25,807 nucleotides of DNA from Crocosphaera sp038442745 (GCF_038442745.1 NZ_JARVCN010000368.1:1-25807), one strand, 5' to 3'. Shown: positions 8,171 through 16,965, counted from the stretch's first letter. Translations and numbers: made by a program. The notes: generated by a model from the sequence alone, not told the origin.

Positions 8171-9268
8171 ATGAGAATTGGTGTCCCTAAAGAGATTAAA
8201 GACCAAGAATTTCGGGTTGGCTTAAGCCCCAACAGCGTGAGAGCATTGTGTGATAGAGGACATCAAGTTTCAGTAGAAACCGAAGCAGGAATAGGATCGG
8301 GTTTTACGGATCAAGAATACGAACAAGTGGGGGCTAAAATCGTCACCAGTGCGTCTCAAGCTTGGGAACAAGATTTAGTGGTAAAGGTGAAAGAACCTCT
8401 AAAGCAGGAATATGACTATCTCAACACAGCTAAAATACTATTCACCTATCTCCATTTGGCAGCCGATAAAGAGTTGACCAAAGCTTTGATGTCATCGAAA
8501 ATAACAGCGATCGCTTATGAAACCGTGGAACTCCCAGACGGAAGACTCCCCTTACTAACCCCTATGAGCATCATCGCAGGTCGTCTTTCTGTACAGTTTG
8601 GGGCAAGATATCTAGAAAAACAGCAGGGGGGACGTGGTGTTCTTTTAGGAGGCATTCCTGGGGTTTCTGTAGGGCGTGTGGCGGTCTTAGGAGGTGGTAT
8701 CGTTGGAACTGAAGCAGCTAAGATGGCAGTGGGAATGGGGGCGCGAGTACAAATATTTGACATTAATCTGGACCGTTTAGCCTACTTAGAGACACTTTTC
8801 GGTTCACGGGTGGAATTGTTGTATAGTAACGCTTCTACCATCGAAAAAGCTGTCCCTGACGCAGATTTATTGATCGGTGCGGTGTTGGTAACAGGAAAAC
8901 GCGCCCCAACCTTGATTTCTAGGGAGTTGGTGTCGAAAATGCGCCCTGGTTCGGTGATTGTGGATGTGGCAGTGGATCAAGGAGGATGTATTGAAACTTT
9001 ACGCACTACTTCTCATAGTTCCCCCACCTACGTAGAAGAAGGGGTGTTACATTTTGGGGTCCCTAATATGCCGGGGGCTGTACCTTGGACGGCAACACAA
9101 GCTTTAAATAATAGTACCTTACCCTATGTTTTGAAGTTGGCTAATGAAGGTTTAGATGGTTTAGAAAAAGATGCCAGTTTAGCCAAAGGTGTTAATGTCA
9201 AAGATGGTGTTTTAGTTCATCCGGCAGTACAGGAAGTTTTTGAAGATTTAATGGTAGTTAACCTTTAA
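8171..9268 (+). CDS. ald: Alanine dehydrogenase
   Basis: This enzyme converts L-alanine and NAD+ to pyruvate, ammonia and NADH, and works in both directions. The 365-residue protein begins MRIGVPKEIKDQEFRVGLSP, the family's standard start. A TTG at 8159 in the same frame would add four residues but is not needed. Substrate-binding Arg15, Lys74 (VKVKEP) and the catalytic His95 (FTYLHLA) are present, as are the Rossmann motif AVLGGGIVGTEAAKMA (residues 171-185) and the late VDVAVDQGGCIE. Length is normal. The cobM ATG lies 2 bp after the stop, so the pair is probably co-transcribed even though the pathways differ. A HIP1 site lies in the coding region. Confidence 0.95.
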   Translation: MRIGVPKEIKDQEFRVGLSPNSVRALCDRGHQVSVETEAGIGSGFTDQEYEQVGAKIVTSASQAWEQDLVVKVKEPLKQEYDYLNTAKILFTYLHLAADKELTKALMSSKITAIAYETVELPDGRLPLLTPMSIIAGRLSVQFGARYLEKQQGGRGVLLGGIPGVSVGRVAVLGGGIVGTEAAKMAVGMGARVQIFDINLDRLAYLETLFGSRVELLYSNASTIEKAVPDADLLIGAVLVTGKRAPTLISRELVSKMRPGSVIVDVAVDQGGCIETLRTTSHSSPTYVEEGVLHFGVPNMPGAVPWTATQALNNSTLPYVLKLANEGLDGLEKDASLAKGVNVKDGVLVHPAVQEVFEDLMVVNL

Positions 9269-9270
9269 TA

Positions 9271-10050
9271 ATGACTAATTTAAACCCTTCTGTTTATTTC
9301 GTCGGTGCAGGTCCTGGTGATCCAGAATTATTAACATTAAAAGCGTATAAAATTATCAGGGAAGCTGATGTTATTTTGTACGCCGATTCTTTGGTTCCTA
9401 AGCAAATTTTAGAGGATGCGCGCCAAGATTGTGAGTTGATTCCTACGGGAAATAAAACCCTAGAGGATATCATGAAAATTATGGTTGATCGGGTGAGAAA
9501 TCATCGTTCTGTTGTACGTCTTCATTCAGGAGATTTGACCCTTTATAGTGCCATTCAAGAACAAATTTTGCGTCTCCTACAAGAAGAGATCGAGTTTCAC
9601 CTAATACCAGGAATCAGTGCGTTTCAAGCGGCTGCGGCAAAAATAGGCACGGAATTAACCATTCCAGATCTAGTTCAAACTATCATTTTAACTCGGGTTA
9701 GTGGTAGTGCTTCTCAGGTTCCTCCTGCTGAAGAATTAGAGGGTTTGGCGGCTCATCAAGCTAGTTTATGTCTATATTTAGCCGCCCGTCATGTTAAAAA
9801 ATCCCAAGAAAAATTACTACAGTTTTATCCATCTTCTACCTCGGTTGCTATTTGTTTTCGTATTGGTTGGCCTGATGAAAAAATTCTCATTGTTCCTTTA
9901 GAAAAAATGGCAGAGGTAACGGAAAAAGAAAACTTAATTCGGACAACTTTATACATTATTAGTCCTGCTTTAAATACCCAAAAAAGTTCCCGTTCCCGAC
10001 TCTATCATCCTCAACACAGTCATTTATTTAGACCTAATCTTCTATCCTAA
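9271..10050 (+). CDS. cobM: Precorrin-4 C11-methyltransferase
   Basis: CobM/CbiF adds the C-11 methyl group of the corrin ring during (pseudo)cobalamin synthesis, using S-adenosylmethionine. The 259-residue protein has the tetrapyrrole-methylase opening VYFVGAGPGDPELLTLKAYK (residues 8-27). The SAM-site segment VVRLHSGDLTLYSAIQEQ and the family-specific LIPGISAFQAAAAKIGTELT, then IPDLVQTIILTR, follow. The C-terminal region includes AICFRIGWPDEKI. It starts 2 bp after alanine dehydrogenase and ends by overlapping the stop of the convergent aldehyde dehydrogenase gene by 9 bp. No cobalamin riboswitch is seen before it. Other cob/cbi genes are not in the window. Confidence 0.95.
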   Translation: MTNLNPSVYFVGAGPGDPELLTLKAYKIIREADVILYADSLVPKQILEDARQDCELIPTGNKTLEDIMKIMVDRVRNHRSVVRLHSGDLTLYSAIQEQILRLLQEEIEFHLIPGISAFQAAAAKIGTELTIPDLVQTIILTRVSGSASQVPPAEELEGLAAHQASLCLYLAARHVKKSQEKLLQFYPSSTSVAICFRIGWPDEKILIVPLEKMAEVTEKENLIRTTLYIISPALNTQKSSRSRLYHPQHSHLFRPNLLS

Positions 10051-11421
10051 GAGCAATTTTAACCATTTTAATTTACCTTTATAGGGTGGGAAGCGTAGGT
10101 TCGTTTCAAGCAAAAACGAACGTTTGAGAACGCTTTTATAATGGGAAAATGTGTCAAAGCTGGCTTTTCCATGATAAGAACCCATCCCACTATTACCAAC
10201 ACCACCAAAGGGAAGACCAAGCACTTGTAATTGCATGATGGTATCATTTATACAAACTCCCCCTGATATTGTTCTTTCTAAGACAATTTTTTGTTGCTTT
10301 TTATCGTTAGAAAATAGATAGAGAGCAAGGGGTTTGGGTCTTTCGTTTATGAAGGCGATCGCTTCTTCTAATCTATCGTATTCTAAGATGGGTAAAATAG
10401 GTCCAAATATCTCATCTTGCATAATAGGAAAGTCAGGGGAAACTTGATCGATAATTGTTGGGTAGATATAGTTTTCTTCGGGTATGACTTGTCCTCCTAA
10501 AACAATTTTTCCTGGTTCCAATAGACCACACAGGCGATTAAAATGGTGATGGTTAATTATTCTTCCGTAGTCTGGATTTTTTGCTGGATTATCTCCGTAC
10601 ATTTTTTTTGTTGCTTCGACGATTGCATCTAGTAACTGTTGCTTTATTTGACGATTAACTAATAGGTAATCAGGAGCAATACAGGTTTGTCCATTGTTTA
10701 AGAATTTACCCCAAGCAATACGTTTTGCTGTTTCTTTTATATTGATGTTGGTATCAACAATACAGGGGCTTTTTCCCCCTAACTCTAGAGTAACTGGGGT
10801 TAAATGTTTAGCGGCGGCTTCCATGACAATTTTGCCAATGGAAGAACTACCGGTAAAAAAGATATGATCGAATTTTTCTTGTAATAGTTGTTGGCTGGTT
10901 TCTTTTGCTCCTTCTATAACTTTTATGTAGTTGCTATCAAAGTTATTATTAATAATTTCGGCGATTATTTTTGATGTGTTTTGTGTTAATTCTGACGGCT
11001 TAATAATGGCACAATTACCAGCTGCGATCGCACCGATTAAAGGAAGAATTGTTAGATGAAATGGATAATTCCAGGCACCAATAATAAGGGCAACCCCTTT
11101 AGGTTGAGGTTGTACATAACCTTGTCCAGGTAATACTTCTAGGGGAACAGAAACCCTCTTAGACTTTACCCATTTTTTAATATTTTTGAGTGCATATTTA
11201 ATGTCTGTTTTTGTTGTAAGAACAGCACTTAAACATCCTTCCAGTTCTGGTTTTTTTAAATCTTTATGTAGTGCTTCTATTATGTCACTTTCGTATTCAT
11301 CGATTAGATTTCCTAACTTTTCCAACTGTTGTTTACGGAAGCTTATCTCTTGTGTCGCTCCTGATGAGAAGAAGTTACGCTGCTGTTCAATTGTTCCTTT
11401 AATACTGTCTTTTGTTAACAT
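10042..11421 (-). CDS. Aldehyde dehydrogenase, class-3-like (probable fatty aldehyde dehydrogenase)
   Basis: The enzyme oxidises an aldehyde to the acid with NAD(P)+. The 459-residue product has the compact class-3 layout: N118 in IIGAWNYPFHL, the cofactor motif FFTGSSSIGKI (about 188-198), general base Glu213 in TLELGGKSP, and the nucleophile Cys247 in NNGQTCIAPDY. A hydrophobic C-terminus follows FPPYKGKLKWLK, as in membrane-associated members. In cyanobacteria this type (Synechocystis slr0091 relatives) acts on fatty or apocarotenoid aldehydes; the exact substrate cannot be read here. The gene overlaps cobM tail to tail by 9 bp, so transcription of one may affect the other. The dus gene ends 55 bp upstream on the same strand. 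Confidence 0.9.
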   Translation of the reverse strand: MLTKDSIKGTIEQQRNFFSSGATQEISFRKQQLEKLGNLIDEYESDIIEALHKDLKKPELEGCLSAVLTTKTDIKYALKNIKKWVKSKRVSVPLEVLPGQGYVQPQPKGVALIIGAWNYPFHLTILPLIGAIAAGNCAIIKPSELTQNTSKIIAEIINNNFDSNYIKVIEGAKETSQQLLQEKFDHIFFTGSSSIGKIVMEAAAKHLTPVTLELGGKSPCIVDTNINIKETAKRIAWGKFLNNGQTCIAPDYLLVNRQIKQQLLDAIVEATKKMYGDNPAKNPDYGRIINHHHFNRLCGLLEPGKIVLGGQVIPEENYIYPTIIDQVSPDFPIMQDEIFGPILPILEYDRLEEAIAFINERPKPLALYLFSNDKKQQKIVLERTISGGVCINDTIMQLQVLGLPFGGVGNSGMGSYHGKASFDTFSHYKSVLKRSFLLETNLRFPPYKGKLKWLKLLLG

Positions 11422-11476
11422 TTTATGACAAGTTTAAAATGTAGTTCAAGCTTTAATAGCTTAGCAAATTTAAACT

Positions 11477-12502
11477 TTAGTAGCAAGGGCTAGTGGATGA
11501 TATATCTTCTATCGCTCCATCTAACAGTTTATAACCTTCTTCTACTGTTTCGATTCGAGACACTTTATCCCTTAATTCTGATGCACCAGAAAACCCTTTA
11601 CAATACCAACTTAAATGTTTTCTAGCTTGATAAATACCTCGTTTACCTTTATATTCCCATAAACCTTTTAAATGTTCTTTTGCGCATTGTAATTTTTCTA
11701 TGGAAGAAGGTTGAATAGGTTTATTACCTGTTGTAAAAAAGTAGTCAATTTCTCCTACCAAAAAAGGATAACCGAGGGTTCCGCGAGAACACATAACACC
11801 GTCTGCTCCTGTTATTTCTAAACAGTTAATGGCAGCTTCAACGGAAAAGATATCTCCATTAGCAATAACAGGAATGGTCAAAGTTTCTTTAACTTTTTTA
11901 ATCCATTCCCATCTAGCATTTCCTTTATATCCTTGGGCGCGAGTTCTACCGTGAATGGTTAACATAGATGCTCCCGAATCCTCCATTTTCTGAGCAAATT
12001 CTAGGATATTGATTTCCTTGTCGTCCCATCCTATTCTAGTTTTCACTGTAACAGGAACATCTACAGTATCAACTACCTCTTGAACAATTTTTTGAGCAAT
12101 TTCTGGTTGTCTTAATAAAGAAGATCCTCCACCTTTTTTAGTAATTTTATTCACAGGACAACCCATATTTATATCAATAGTTTTTGCTCCTTCTTTTACT
12201 GCTTTTTCTGCTGCTTCTGCCATAAAATCGGGACGACAATCAAACAACTGAATACTGATTGGTTGCTCATTTTTGTCAATTTCCATTAGTCTAGGAAGTT
12301 GTTTTAAATGATGAATTTCTGTAGCACTTACCATCTCGGTGTACATCATAGAATTAGGAGAGTAACGCCTAACTAAACGACGAAAAACTAGGTCAGTCAC
12401 CCCGGACAAAGGAGACTGTAACACCCTACTTTTAACCTCTATTGAACCAATTTTTAAGGGTTGAGACAACTTTTTTTTTAGATGGTATGAAATAGGGGAC
12501 AT
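11477..12502 (-). CDS. dusB: tRNA-dihydrouridine synthase, DusB type
   Basis: Dus enzymes reduce uridine to dihydrouridine in the D loop of tRNA, using FMN and NADPH. The 341-residue protein begins with a short tail and then LKIGSIEVKSRVLQSPLSGV, TDLVFRRLVRRY, the usual substrate-side opening. The catalytic cysteine is Cys115 in DINMGCPVNKITKKGGGSSLL. FMN-binding segments follow: VPVTVKTRIGWDD, LTIHGRTRAQGYKG, IPVIANGDIFS, and ADGVMCSRGTLGYPF. The C-terminal helical domain ends with a cysteine-tyrosine pair. The start at 12502 is chosen because it is the only ATG before the conserved region. It is separated from the upstream TAXI gene by a repeat-bearing 204 bp spacer. Confidence 0.95.
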   Translation of the reverse strand: MSPISYHLKKKLSQPLKIGSIEVKSRVLQSPLSGVTDLVFRRLVRRYSPNSMMYTEMVSATEIHHLKQLPRLMEIDKNEQPISIQLFDCRPDFMAEAAEKAVKEGAKTIDINMGCPVNKITKKGGGSSLLRQPEIAQKIVQEVVDTVDVPVTVKTRIGWDDKEINILEFAQKMEDSGASMLTIHGRTRAQGYKGNARWEWIKKVKETLTIPVIANGDIFSVEAAINCLEITGADGVMCSRGTLGYPFLVGEIDYFFTTGNKPIQPSSIEKLQCAKEHLKGLWEYKGKRGIYQARKHLSWYCKGFSGASELRDKVSRIETVEEGYKLLDGAIEDISSTSPCY

Positions 12503-12522
12503 ATTCTACTAAACTCCTGTAC

Positions 12523-12657
12523 ATAGCAATCAGTTATGATTGATGAGATATCTTTTTTACCAGTTACCAGTTACCAGTTATCAGTTATCAGTTACCACTT
12601 TTGAATGTTCTCTTATAACTTAGACCTAAATTTTTACAACTGATAACTGATTGCTAT
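12523..12657. repeat. MITE-like element: perfect 15-bp inverted ends around a heptamer array
   Basis: ATAGCAATCAGTTAT at 12523-12537 is the exact reverse complement of ATAACTGATTGCTAT at 12643-12657. Between them, five 7-bp units TACCAGT/TATCAGT run head to tail (12558-12592). The 135 bp element fills most of the space between dusB and the TAXI gene. A related ATAACTGATA string lies upstream of ictB. It could fold into a long hairpin and act as a terminator or be a decayed transposon derivative; neither is shown. Confidence 0.65.
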
Positions 12658-12706
12658 ATCGATACTAACACAGTTTGATATAGTGATTATAATTATTCTA
12701 CTGCAA

Positions 12707-14227
12707 TCAATTAGAAAAGTTATTTTTATTATCTTTAGCTGTATTTAATGAAAATGAGTTTGAAAAGACAAAAGTAAGTTGAATCATCTGTAAATAAGTT
12801 TGTAAGTCTAATTTTCCACTTTTCAACATCTCTTTATATTGGTTGTGAGAAGACTCCAATTGTTCGTATTTTGAGAGAAAATGTTCTGGCATTTGTTGCT
12901 CCCATTGATCCATTAATTGTAATATCTGATTATAAGACAATTCTTTTTGTTTCTCTTGCCATCTTTTACATTGTTCTGAAAATATTTGTGTCATTTTTTC
13001 AATTTGTTCGTAAACCTCTGGAGAAACTTTACCGTCAATCAACATTAAACGATACTTTTGACGTAAATTTTCAATTTCTTCTGTTGCTTTTTGTGGATTA
13101 TTATCTAATAGTTGTCTCAACTCGGGGATAGTTTGTAGGTTGGCTTTCAGAAGATTATTTTGTTTTCTCTTACGCCACCAACTAATTAAAAAGCCAAGAC
13201 TACTAGTGCTTACTAACATGATAAAAGCAGCTTGGAGAGGCTTATTTTCTTGTAAATAACGTTGCCAGGCGACTCTAGGATCTCCATCGTTAAAGACTTG
13301 TTGCGCCCCAGGATGGATATAAATTAAACCTTCGCTTAATAAGGAAGCATTTTGTTGAGAAGCTAATTCAGGATAGAAAGGAGAATACTGACGGAAGTTA
13401 GAAATAATTGCCCATGTCAACAAAGAAACTTTCCGTTTATTAACGTCGGGACGAGTAATTAACGCCCCAGGTGTTGAAATAGTTAGTAAGTCTTGATTGG
13501 GTAATTGTGGCAAAGGTTTATAAGTTCCTTGGGGAATTATTTTACCTTGATAAGACTCAGGAAATTGAATGGTTAAATAGTTAATTAAACTAGGATTTAT
13601 GGGAATAAAACGTAACCTTGGTGCTTGATGTAATTCTTTTTGAAACTTCTCACTGGTAGCTAAAGGACCAACGTAAACAAAAGCATCAATTTCACTATTG
13701 ATAAGTTTTTCAAGTCTCTTTTCATTGGACTTAACTTCATTAACGTTTATGTTACTCGCTTCAAAAATACGCTTGGCAGTAAAATAAATTCCGCTACCTT
13801 CTGCTCCAATTATGACTCGTTTTCCTTGCAAGTCTGCTAAAGTTTTAATATCATTATCGTCCTTAGTTACTATGTGTAAATATTCTTGAGTTAGAACCAA
13901 TAATGTCTTAACTTTTCCTTCTCTCATTGGTTCACTTGCTACATCTAGCTGTACAATAGCAAAGTCAACTTCTCTATTCAATAAACGCTCTAGATTCTGT
14001 TGCGAACCTTGAGAATCGTAATTATCGGTTACTTCAATTTGTCCTATACTGTTGGCTGATAATTTAATCTGAGAACTGATTTTTTGATAGCCACTTCCAT
14101 TTGAACCGCTAGAAATTGATACTTCCGTCTTTTGTGTGGTGCAGCTGCCTAAAAGAATGGGTATTATTAAGATTAAGCTATGGATAAAGTGACGTTTTAT
14201 TATGTTAGTTTTCCAATGATAAATCAT
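12707..14227 (-). CDS. Membrane-anchored TAXI-family (TRAP-type) solute-binding protein with cytoplasmic helical tail
   Basis: The 506-residue protein has a lipoprotein-type signal (LLGSC, Cys29). A TAXI solute-binding domain follows (about residues 33-325): VSISSGSNGSGYQKIS, then DFAIVQLDVA, LADLQGKRVIIGAEGSG, DAFVYVGPLA and PGALITRPDV. A transmembrane segment (about 331-351, AAFIMLVSTSSLGFLISWW) is followed by basic WRKRKQ and a 150-residue Gln/Glu/Lys-rich helical tail, by the positive-inside rule cytoplasmic. Classical TAXI proteins are free periplasmic partners of a TRAP permease; no permease gene is seen here. The layout is more like a receptor or tethered subunit than a simple binding protein. 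The start overlaps the end of rsmI by 23 bp, so the two are coupled. Confidence 0.85.
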   Translation of the reverse strand: MIYHWKTNIIKRHFIHSLILIIPILLGSCTTQKTEVSISSGSNGSGYQKISSQIKLSANSIGQIEVTDNYDSQGSQQNLERLLNREVDFAIVQLDVASEPMREGKVKTLLVLTQEYLHIVTKDDNDIKTLADLQGKRVIIGAEGSGIYFTAKRIFEASNINVNEVKSNEKRLEKLINSEIDAFVYVGPLATSEKFQKELHQAPRLRFIPINPSLINYLTIQFPESYQGKIIPQGTYKPLPQLPNQDLLTISTPGALITRPDVNKRKVSLLTWAIISNFRQYSPFYPELASQQNASLLSEGLIYIHPGAQQVFNDGDPRVAWQRYLQENKPLQAAFIMLVSTSSLGFLISWWRKRKQNNLLKANLQTIPELRQLLDNNPQKATEEIENLRQKYRLMLIDGKVSPEVYEQIEKMTQIFSEQCKRWQEKQKELSYNQILQLMDQWEQQMPEHFLSKYEQLESSHNQYKEMLKSGKLDLQTYLQMIQLTFVFSNSFSLNTAKDNKNNFSN

Positions 14228-15068
14228 AAATTTGCCGACGAGAAAAACAGGTGATTTTTGCTAACTGACGACTGGCTTGAGATCTGGTCATTCCTTGGTT
14301 TAATAATTGTTGTAATTCGTCTTTTAATTCCTCAATAGTTAACTCAAGGTGATGATTTTCAGAACAGCCAGCGATAATTAAGGTAAATTCCCCTTTGATT
14401 TGTTGAGAATTCTGATAATATAAGATAGCATTTTCTAACGTTCCTCGCCAGAACTCTTCGTAATGTTTGGTTAGTTCTCTTCCTACTGTAATCTGATGCT
14501 CTTCGCCAAAAACTTCTCGAAAATCTGTTAAGGTTTTCAAGAGACGATGGGGTGCTTCATAGACAATAATAGTCCTATTTTCCGTCATTAATTGATTTAG
14601 GCGATCGCTTCTATCCTTTCTTTTTAGAGGCAAAAATCCCTCAAAAACAAAGCGATCTGTGGGTAGTCCGGACACAGAAAGGGTTGTTATGGCTGCTGTG
14701 GGGCCAGGAATGGGAATAACAGGGATATTTGCTATAATACAAGCATATATCAAATCGTATCCAGGGTCAGAAATTCCGGGCATTCCAGCATCGGTTACCA
14801 AGGCTATAATTTGTCCTTCTTTAAGATAGTTTAACAATTGGTTCTGGCGAGCCGTGCGATTATGATGATGGTAACTAATCTGAGGCGTAGTAATCTCAAA
14901 ATGATGCAAAAGTTTAGCAGTATGACGAGTATCTTCTGCGGCGATAAGATTAACTGATTTTAAAATTCGGATCGCCCGAAAGGTAATATCTTCTAAATTT
15001 CCGATGGGTGTTCCTACAATGTAAAGCGTTCCCTGCTGTAAACTTTTGTTGTTCATTTTATCAATCAT
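14205..15068 (-). CDS. rsmI: 16S rRNA (cytidine(1402)-2'-O)-methyltransferase
   Basis: RsmI methylates the ribose of C1402 in the decoding centre of 16S rRNA. The 287-residue protein shows GTLYIVGTPIGNLEDITFRA (residues 13-32), AEDTRHTAKLL, VTDAGMPGISDPGYDL (91-106), and IPGPTAAITTLSVSGLPTDR, then FVFEGFLP, all diagnostic. The C-terminus carries the usual helical tail (GMTRSQASRQLAKI). Two in-frame ATGs are possible: 15068 (MIDKMNNKS) and 15056 (MNNKS). The first shares bases with the ATG of the divergent kinase gene in the palindrome TCATGA, so the intergenic space is nil; the second leaves a 10 bp gap. Neither has a strong ribosome binding site. The TAXI gene overlaps its end by 23 bp. Confidence 0.95.
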   Translation of the reverse strand: MIDKMNNKSLQQGTLYIVGTPIGNLEDITFRAIRILKSVNLIAAEDTRHTAKLLHHFEITTPQISYHHHNRTARQNQLLNYLKEGQIIALVTDAGMPGISDPGYDLIYACIIANIPVIPIPGPTAAITTLSVSGLPTDRFVFEGFLPLKRKDRSDRLNQLMTENRTIIVYEAPHRLLKTLTDFREVFGEEHQITVGRELTKHYEEFWRGTLENAILYYQNSQQIKGEFTLIIAGCSENHHLELTIEELKDELQQLLNQGMTRSQASRQLAKITCFSRRQIYDLSLEN

Positions 15069-15933
15069 GAATGGATTATTTGTCGGTTTAACGACTCTCG
15101 ATATTATTTATCTTGCTGATCATTTTCCCCATTCTAATGAAAAAATTGTCGCACTTGATCAAAGCATTGCTGCAGGAGGACCTGCTACAAATGCAGCTAT
15201 TACCTTTCAACATTTTGGTCATCAAGCCACTGTTTTAAGTATGATCGGAAACCATCCCATTAGTCAACTAATTTGTGCAGAATTGGAAGATTGTGCCTTG
15301 AGTGTTTTTGATCTGTCTCCTTCCCATGAAAATCCGCCTCCCACCTCTTCAATTATTGTTGATAAATTAACTGGAAAAAGGGCTGTTATTTCCATTAATG
15401 CTATCAAATCTCAGGCTAAAGCAGATAAATTATCCTTAGAAATTTTGCAAGATGTTGATATTATTTTAATTGACGGACATCAAATGGTTGTTAGTCAACT
15501 TATTGCCCAACAAGCTCACTTAAAAAATATTCCGATTATGATTGATGGTGGCAGTTGGAAACCAGGCTTTGAAAAGATTTTACCCTATGTAAACTACGCC
15601 ATTTGTTCTGCTAATTTTTATCCTCCTAACTGTTATAATAGTGATGATGTTTTCAATTATTTAAAACAAATCGGTGTTCCAAATATTGCCATAACCAACG
15701 GAGAAAATCCGATTAAATGCTGGACACAAGAAGAGTTTAACTGCATAGATATTTCTCCGATCAAAGCGGTTGATACTCTGGGAGCAGGAGATGTTTTTCA
15801 TGGGGCATTTTGCCACTTTATTTTTAAACACAATTTTATGGATTCTCTCAGCAAAGCTTCCGAGGTGGCAAAGGTTGCTTGTCAATCATTTGGGACTCGA
15901 AAATGGATGAATGAGTTAAAAGTTAACACATAA
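15067..15933 (+). CDS. PfkB-family carbohydrate kinase
   Basis: PfkB-family kinases phosphorylate sugars or nucleosides with ATP. The 288-residue protein starts MNGLFVGLTTLDIIYLADHF; an in-frame TTG at 15046 would add seven residues inside rsmI and is rejected. The substrate-side glycine motif is AAGGPATNAAITFQHFG (about 36-52), and the second signature is AVDTLGAGDVFHGAFCHF (234-251), with the catalytic base Asp242 in GAGD. Length is normal, so the protein should be active. The substrate cannot be told; ribokinase, adenosine kinase and sulfofructose-type kinases share these motifs. It is divergent from rsmI with start codons that overlap or nearly touch, so its promoter must lie inside the rsmI coding region. 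Confidence 0.88.
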   Translation: MNGLFVGLTTLDIIYLADHFPHSNEKIVALDQSIAAGGPATNAAITFQHFGHQATVLSMIGNHPISQLICAELEDCALSVFDLSPSHENPPPTSSIIVDKLTGKRAVISINAIKSQAKADKLSLEILQDVDIILIDGHQMVVSQLIAQQAHLKNIPIMIDGGSWKPGFEKILPYVNYAICSANFYPPNCYNSDDVFNYLKQIGVPNIAITNGENPIKCWTQEEFNCIDISPIKAVDTLGAGDVFHGAFCHFIFKHNFMDSLSKASEVAKVACQSFGTRKWMNELKVNT

Positions 15934-16014
15934 AAAAAACTATGATGTCAGAGAATAAAATATTCGTAAAATTTTAGGTTGTAATTAGTTTAAATATTTT
16001 AATTTTTTAGAGAA

Positions 16015-16959
16015 ATGAATCGAGAAAAAACAGAAAAGTTTGGACTTAATTTATCAATATTCGTTACTTTATTTATGTCAGCTTTAGGCATCGGTTTTGG
16101 TGTATCTATTCAATCAGAAGCTATTTTATTAGATGGTTTTTTTAATGTTGTTGGCTTTCTCATGGCTTTGATAACCCTTGGGGTTTCTTGGTTACAAAAA
16201 CAACCAGAAAATGAATATTTCAACTTTGGTTATTCTAGTTTTATTCCCTTAGTTAATCTCATCAAAGGACTATTAATTTCTCTTTTATCGCTATTCGCTT
16301 TAACCTCCGCTATTACTGCTATTTTACATGGGGGTAGAAACCTCAATGCTAATGTGGCAGTAATTTATGCTTTAATTGCCGCTACCGGTTGTCTAGTTAC
16401 CGCATTAATTCAAAAAAGAATAGCAAAAAAAACTCGCTCCATAATGATAGAAGTTGATGCAAAAAACTGGCTAATTAATGGCTTAATTAGTCTATCTGTC
16501 GGTGCCGCTTTTACTATAATTATTTTTATAAAAAACACTACATTATCTTGGTTTATTCCCTACGCTGATTCTACTTTAGTAATTATTATAGTTTTGATTA
16601 CTATTCCTGTTCCCATCAAAGTTATTATTGATAGTTTAAAACAATTATTGTTAGCTTCTCCTAGTGTCAAAACGAAGAAAGAAATTAAACAGTTATTCGA
16701 GACTGCAACTCATAGCTTTCACTTAGAAAAGTATTGGTTAAGAATGACTCAGATAGGCAATACTATATTTGTTAGTATTTATTGGCTATTGCCTCCAGAA
16801 TATAACTTAAACGGTGTTGAAGACTTAGATCATATCAGAGAAGAAGTTAGTCAAGTTATCCATCAAAATTATCCCGATTTAATCATTGACATTATCTTTA
16901 CTAAAGATTCCAAATGGGCAGAGGATATTAGTTTACAGAAAAAACAAACATTAAGCTAA
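16015..16959 (+). CDS. Cation diffusion facilitator-like transporter with atypical metal-site residues
   Basis: The 314-residue protein has about six membrane segments followed by a C-terminal soluble domain (from about 218), the layout of the cation diffusion facilitator family, which exports Zn, Mn, Fe or similar ions with a proton. Family landmarks are SEAILLDGFFNVVGF, FNFGYSSFIPLVNL, EVDAKNWLINGLISL and YADSTLVI. In the classical proteins two membrane helices carry (H/D)xxxD metal ligands; here the matching positions read D40xxxN44 and N151xxxN155. Three of four ligands are thus asparagine, so selectivity may differ or the protein may not carry a transition metal. It is followed after 6 bp by a MITE-like hairpin element. 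An 81 bp gap separates it from the kinase gene on the same strand. Confidence 0.82.
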   Translation: MNREKTEKFGLNLSIFVTLFMSALGIGFGVSIQSEAILLDGFFNVVGFLMALITLGVSWLQKQPENEYFNFGYSSFIPLVNLIKGLLISLLSLFALTSAITAILHGGRNLNANVAVIYALIAATGCLVTALIQKRIAKKTRSIMIEVDAKNWLINGLISLSVGAAFTIIIFIKNTTLSWFIPYADSTLVIIIVLITIPVPIKVIIDSLKQLLLASPSVKTKKEIKQLFETATHSFHLEKYWLRMTQIGNTIFVSIYWLLPPEYNLNGVEDLDHIREEVSQVIHQNYPDLIIDIIFTKDSKWAEDISLQKKQTLS

Positions 16960-16965
16960 TACGAA

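Noticed and set aside
9180..9271. Cobalamin riboswitch before cobM
   Set aside because: cobM starts 2 bp after the alanine dehydrogenase stop and there is no room or matching motif.
15046..15066. Earlier TTG start for the PfkB-family kinase
   Set aside because: It would extend the protein into rsmI with a non-family segment; the ATG at 15067 gives the normal start.
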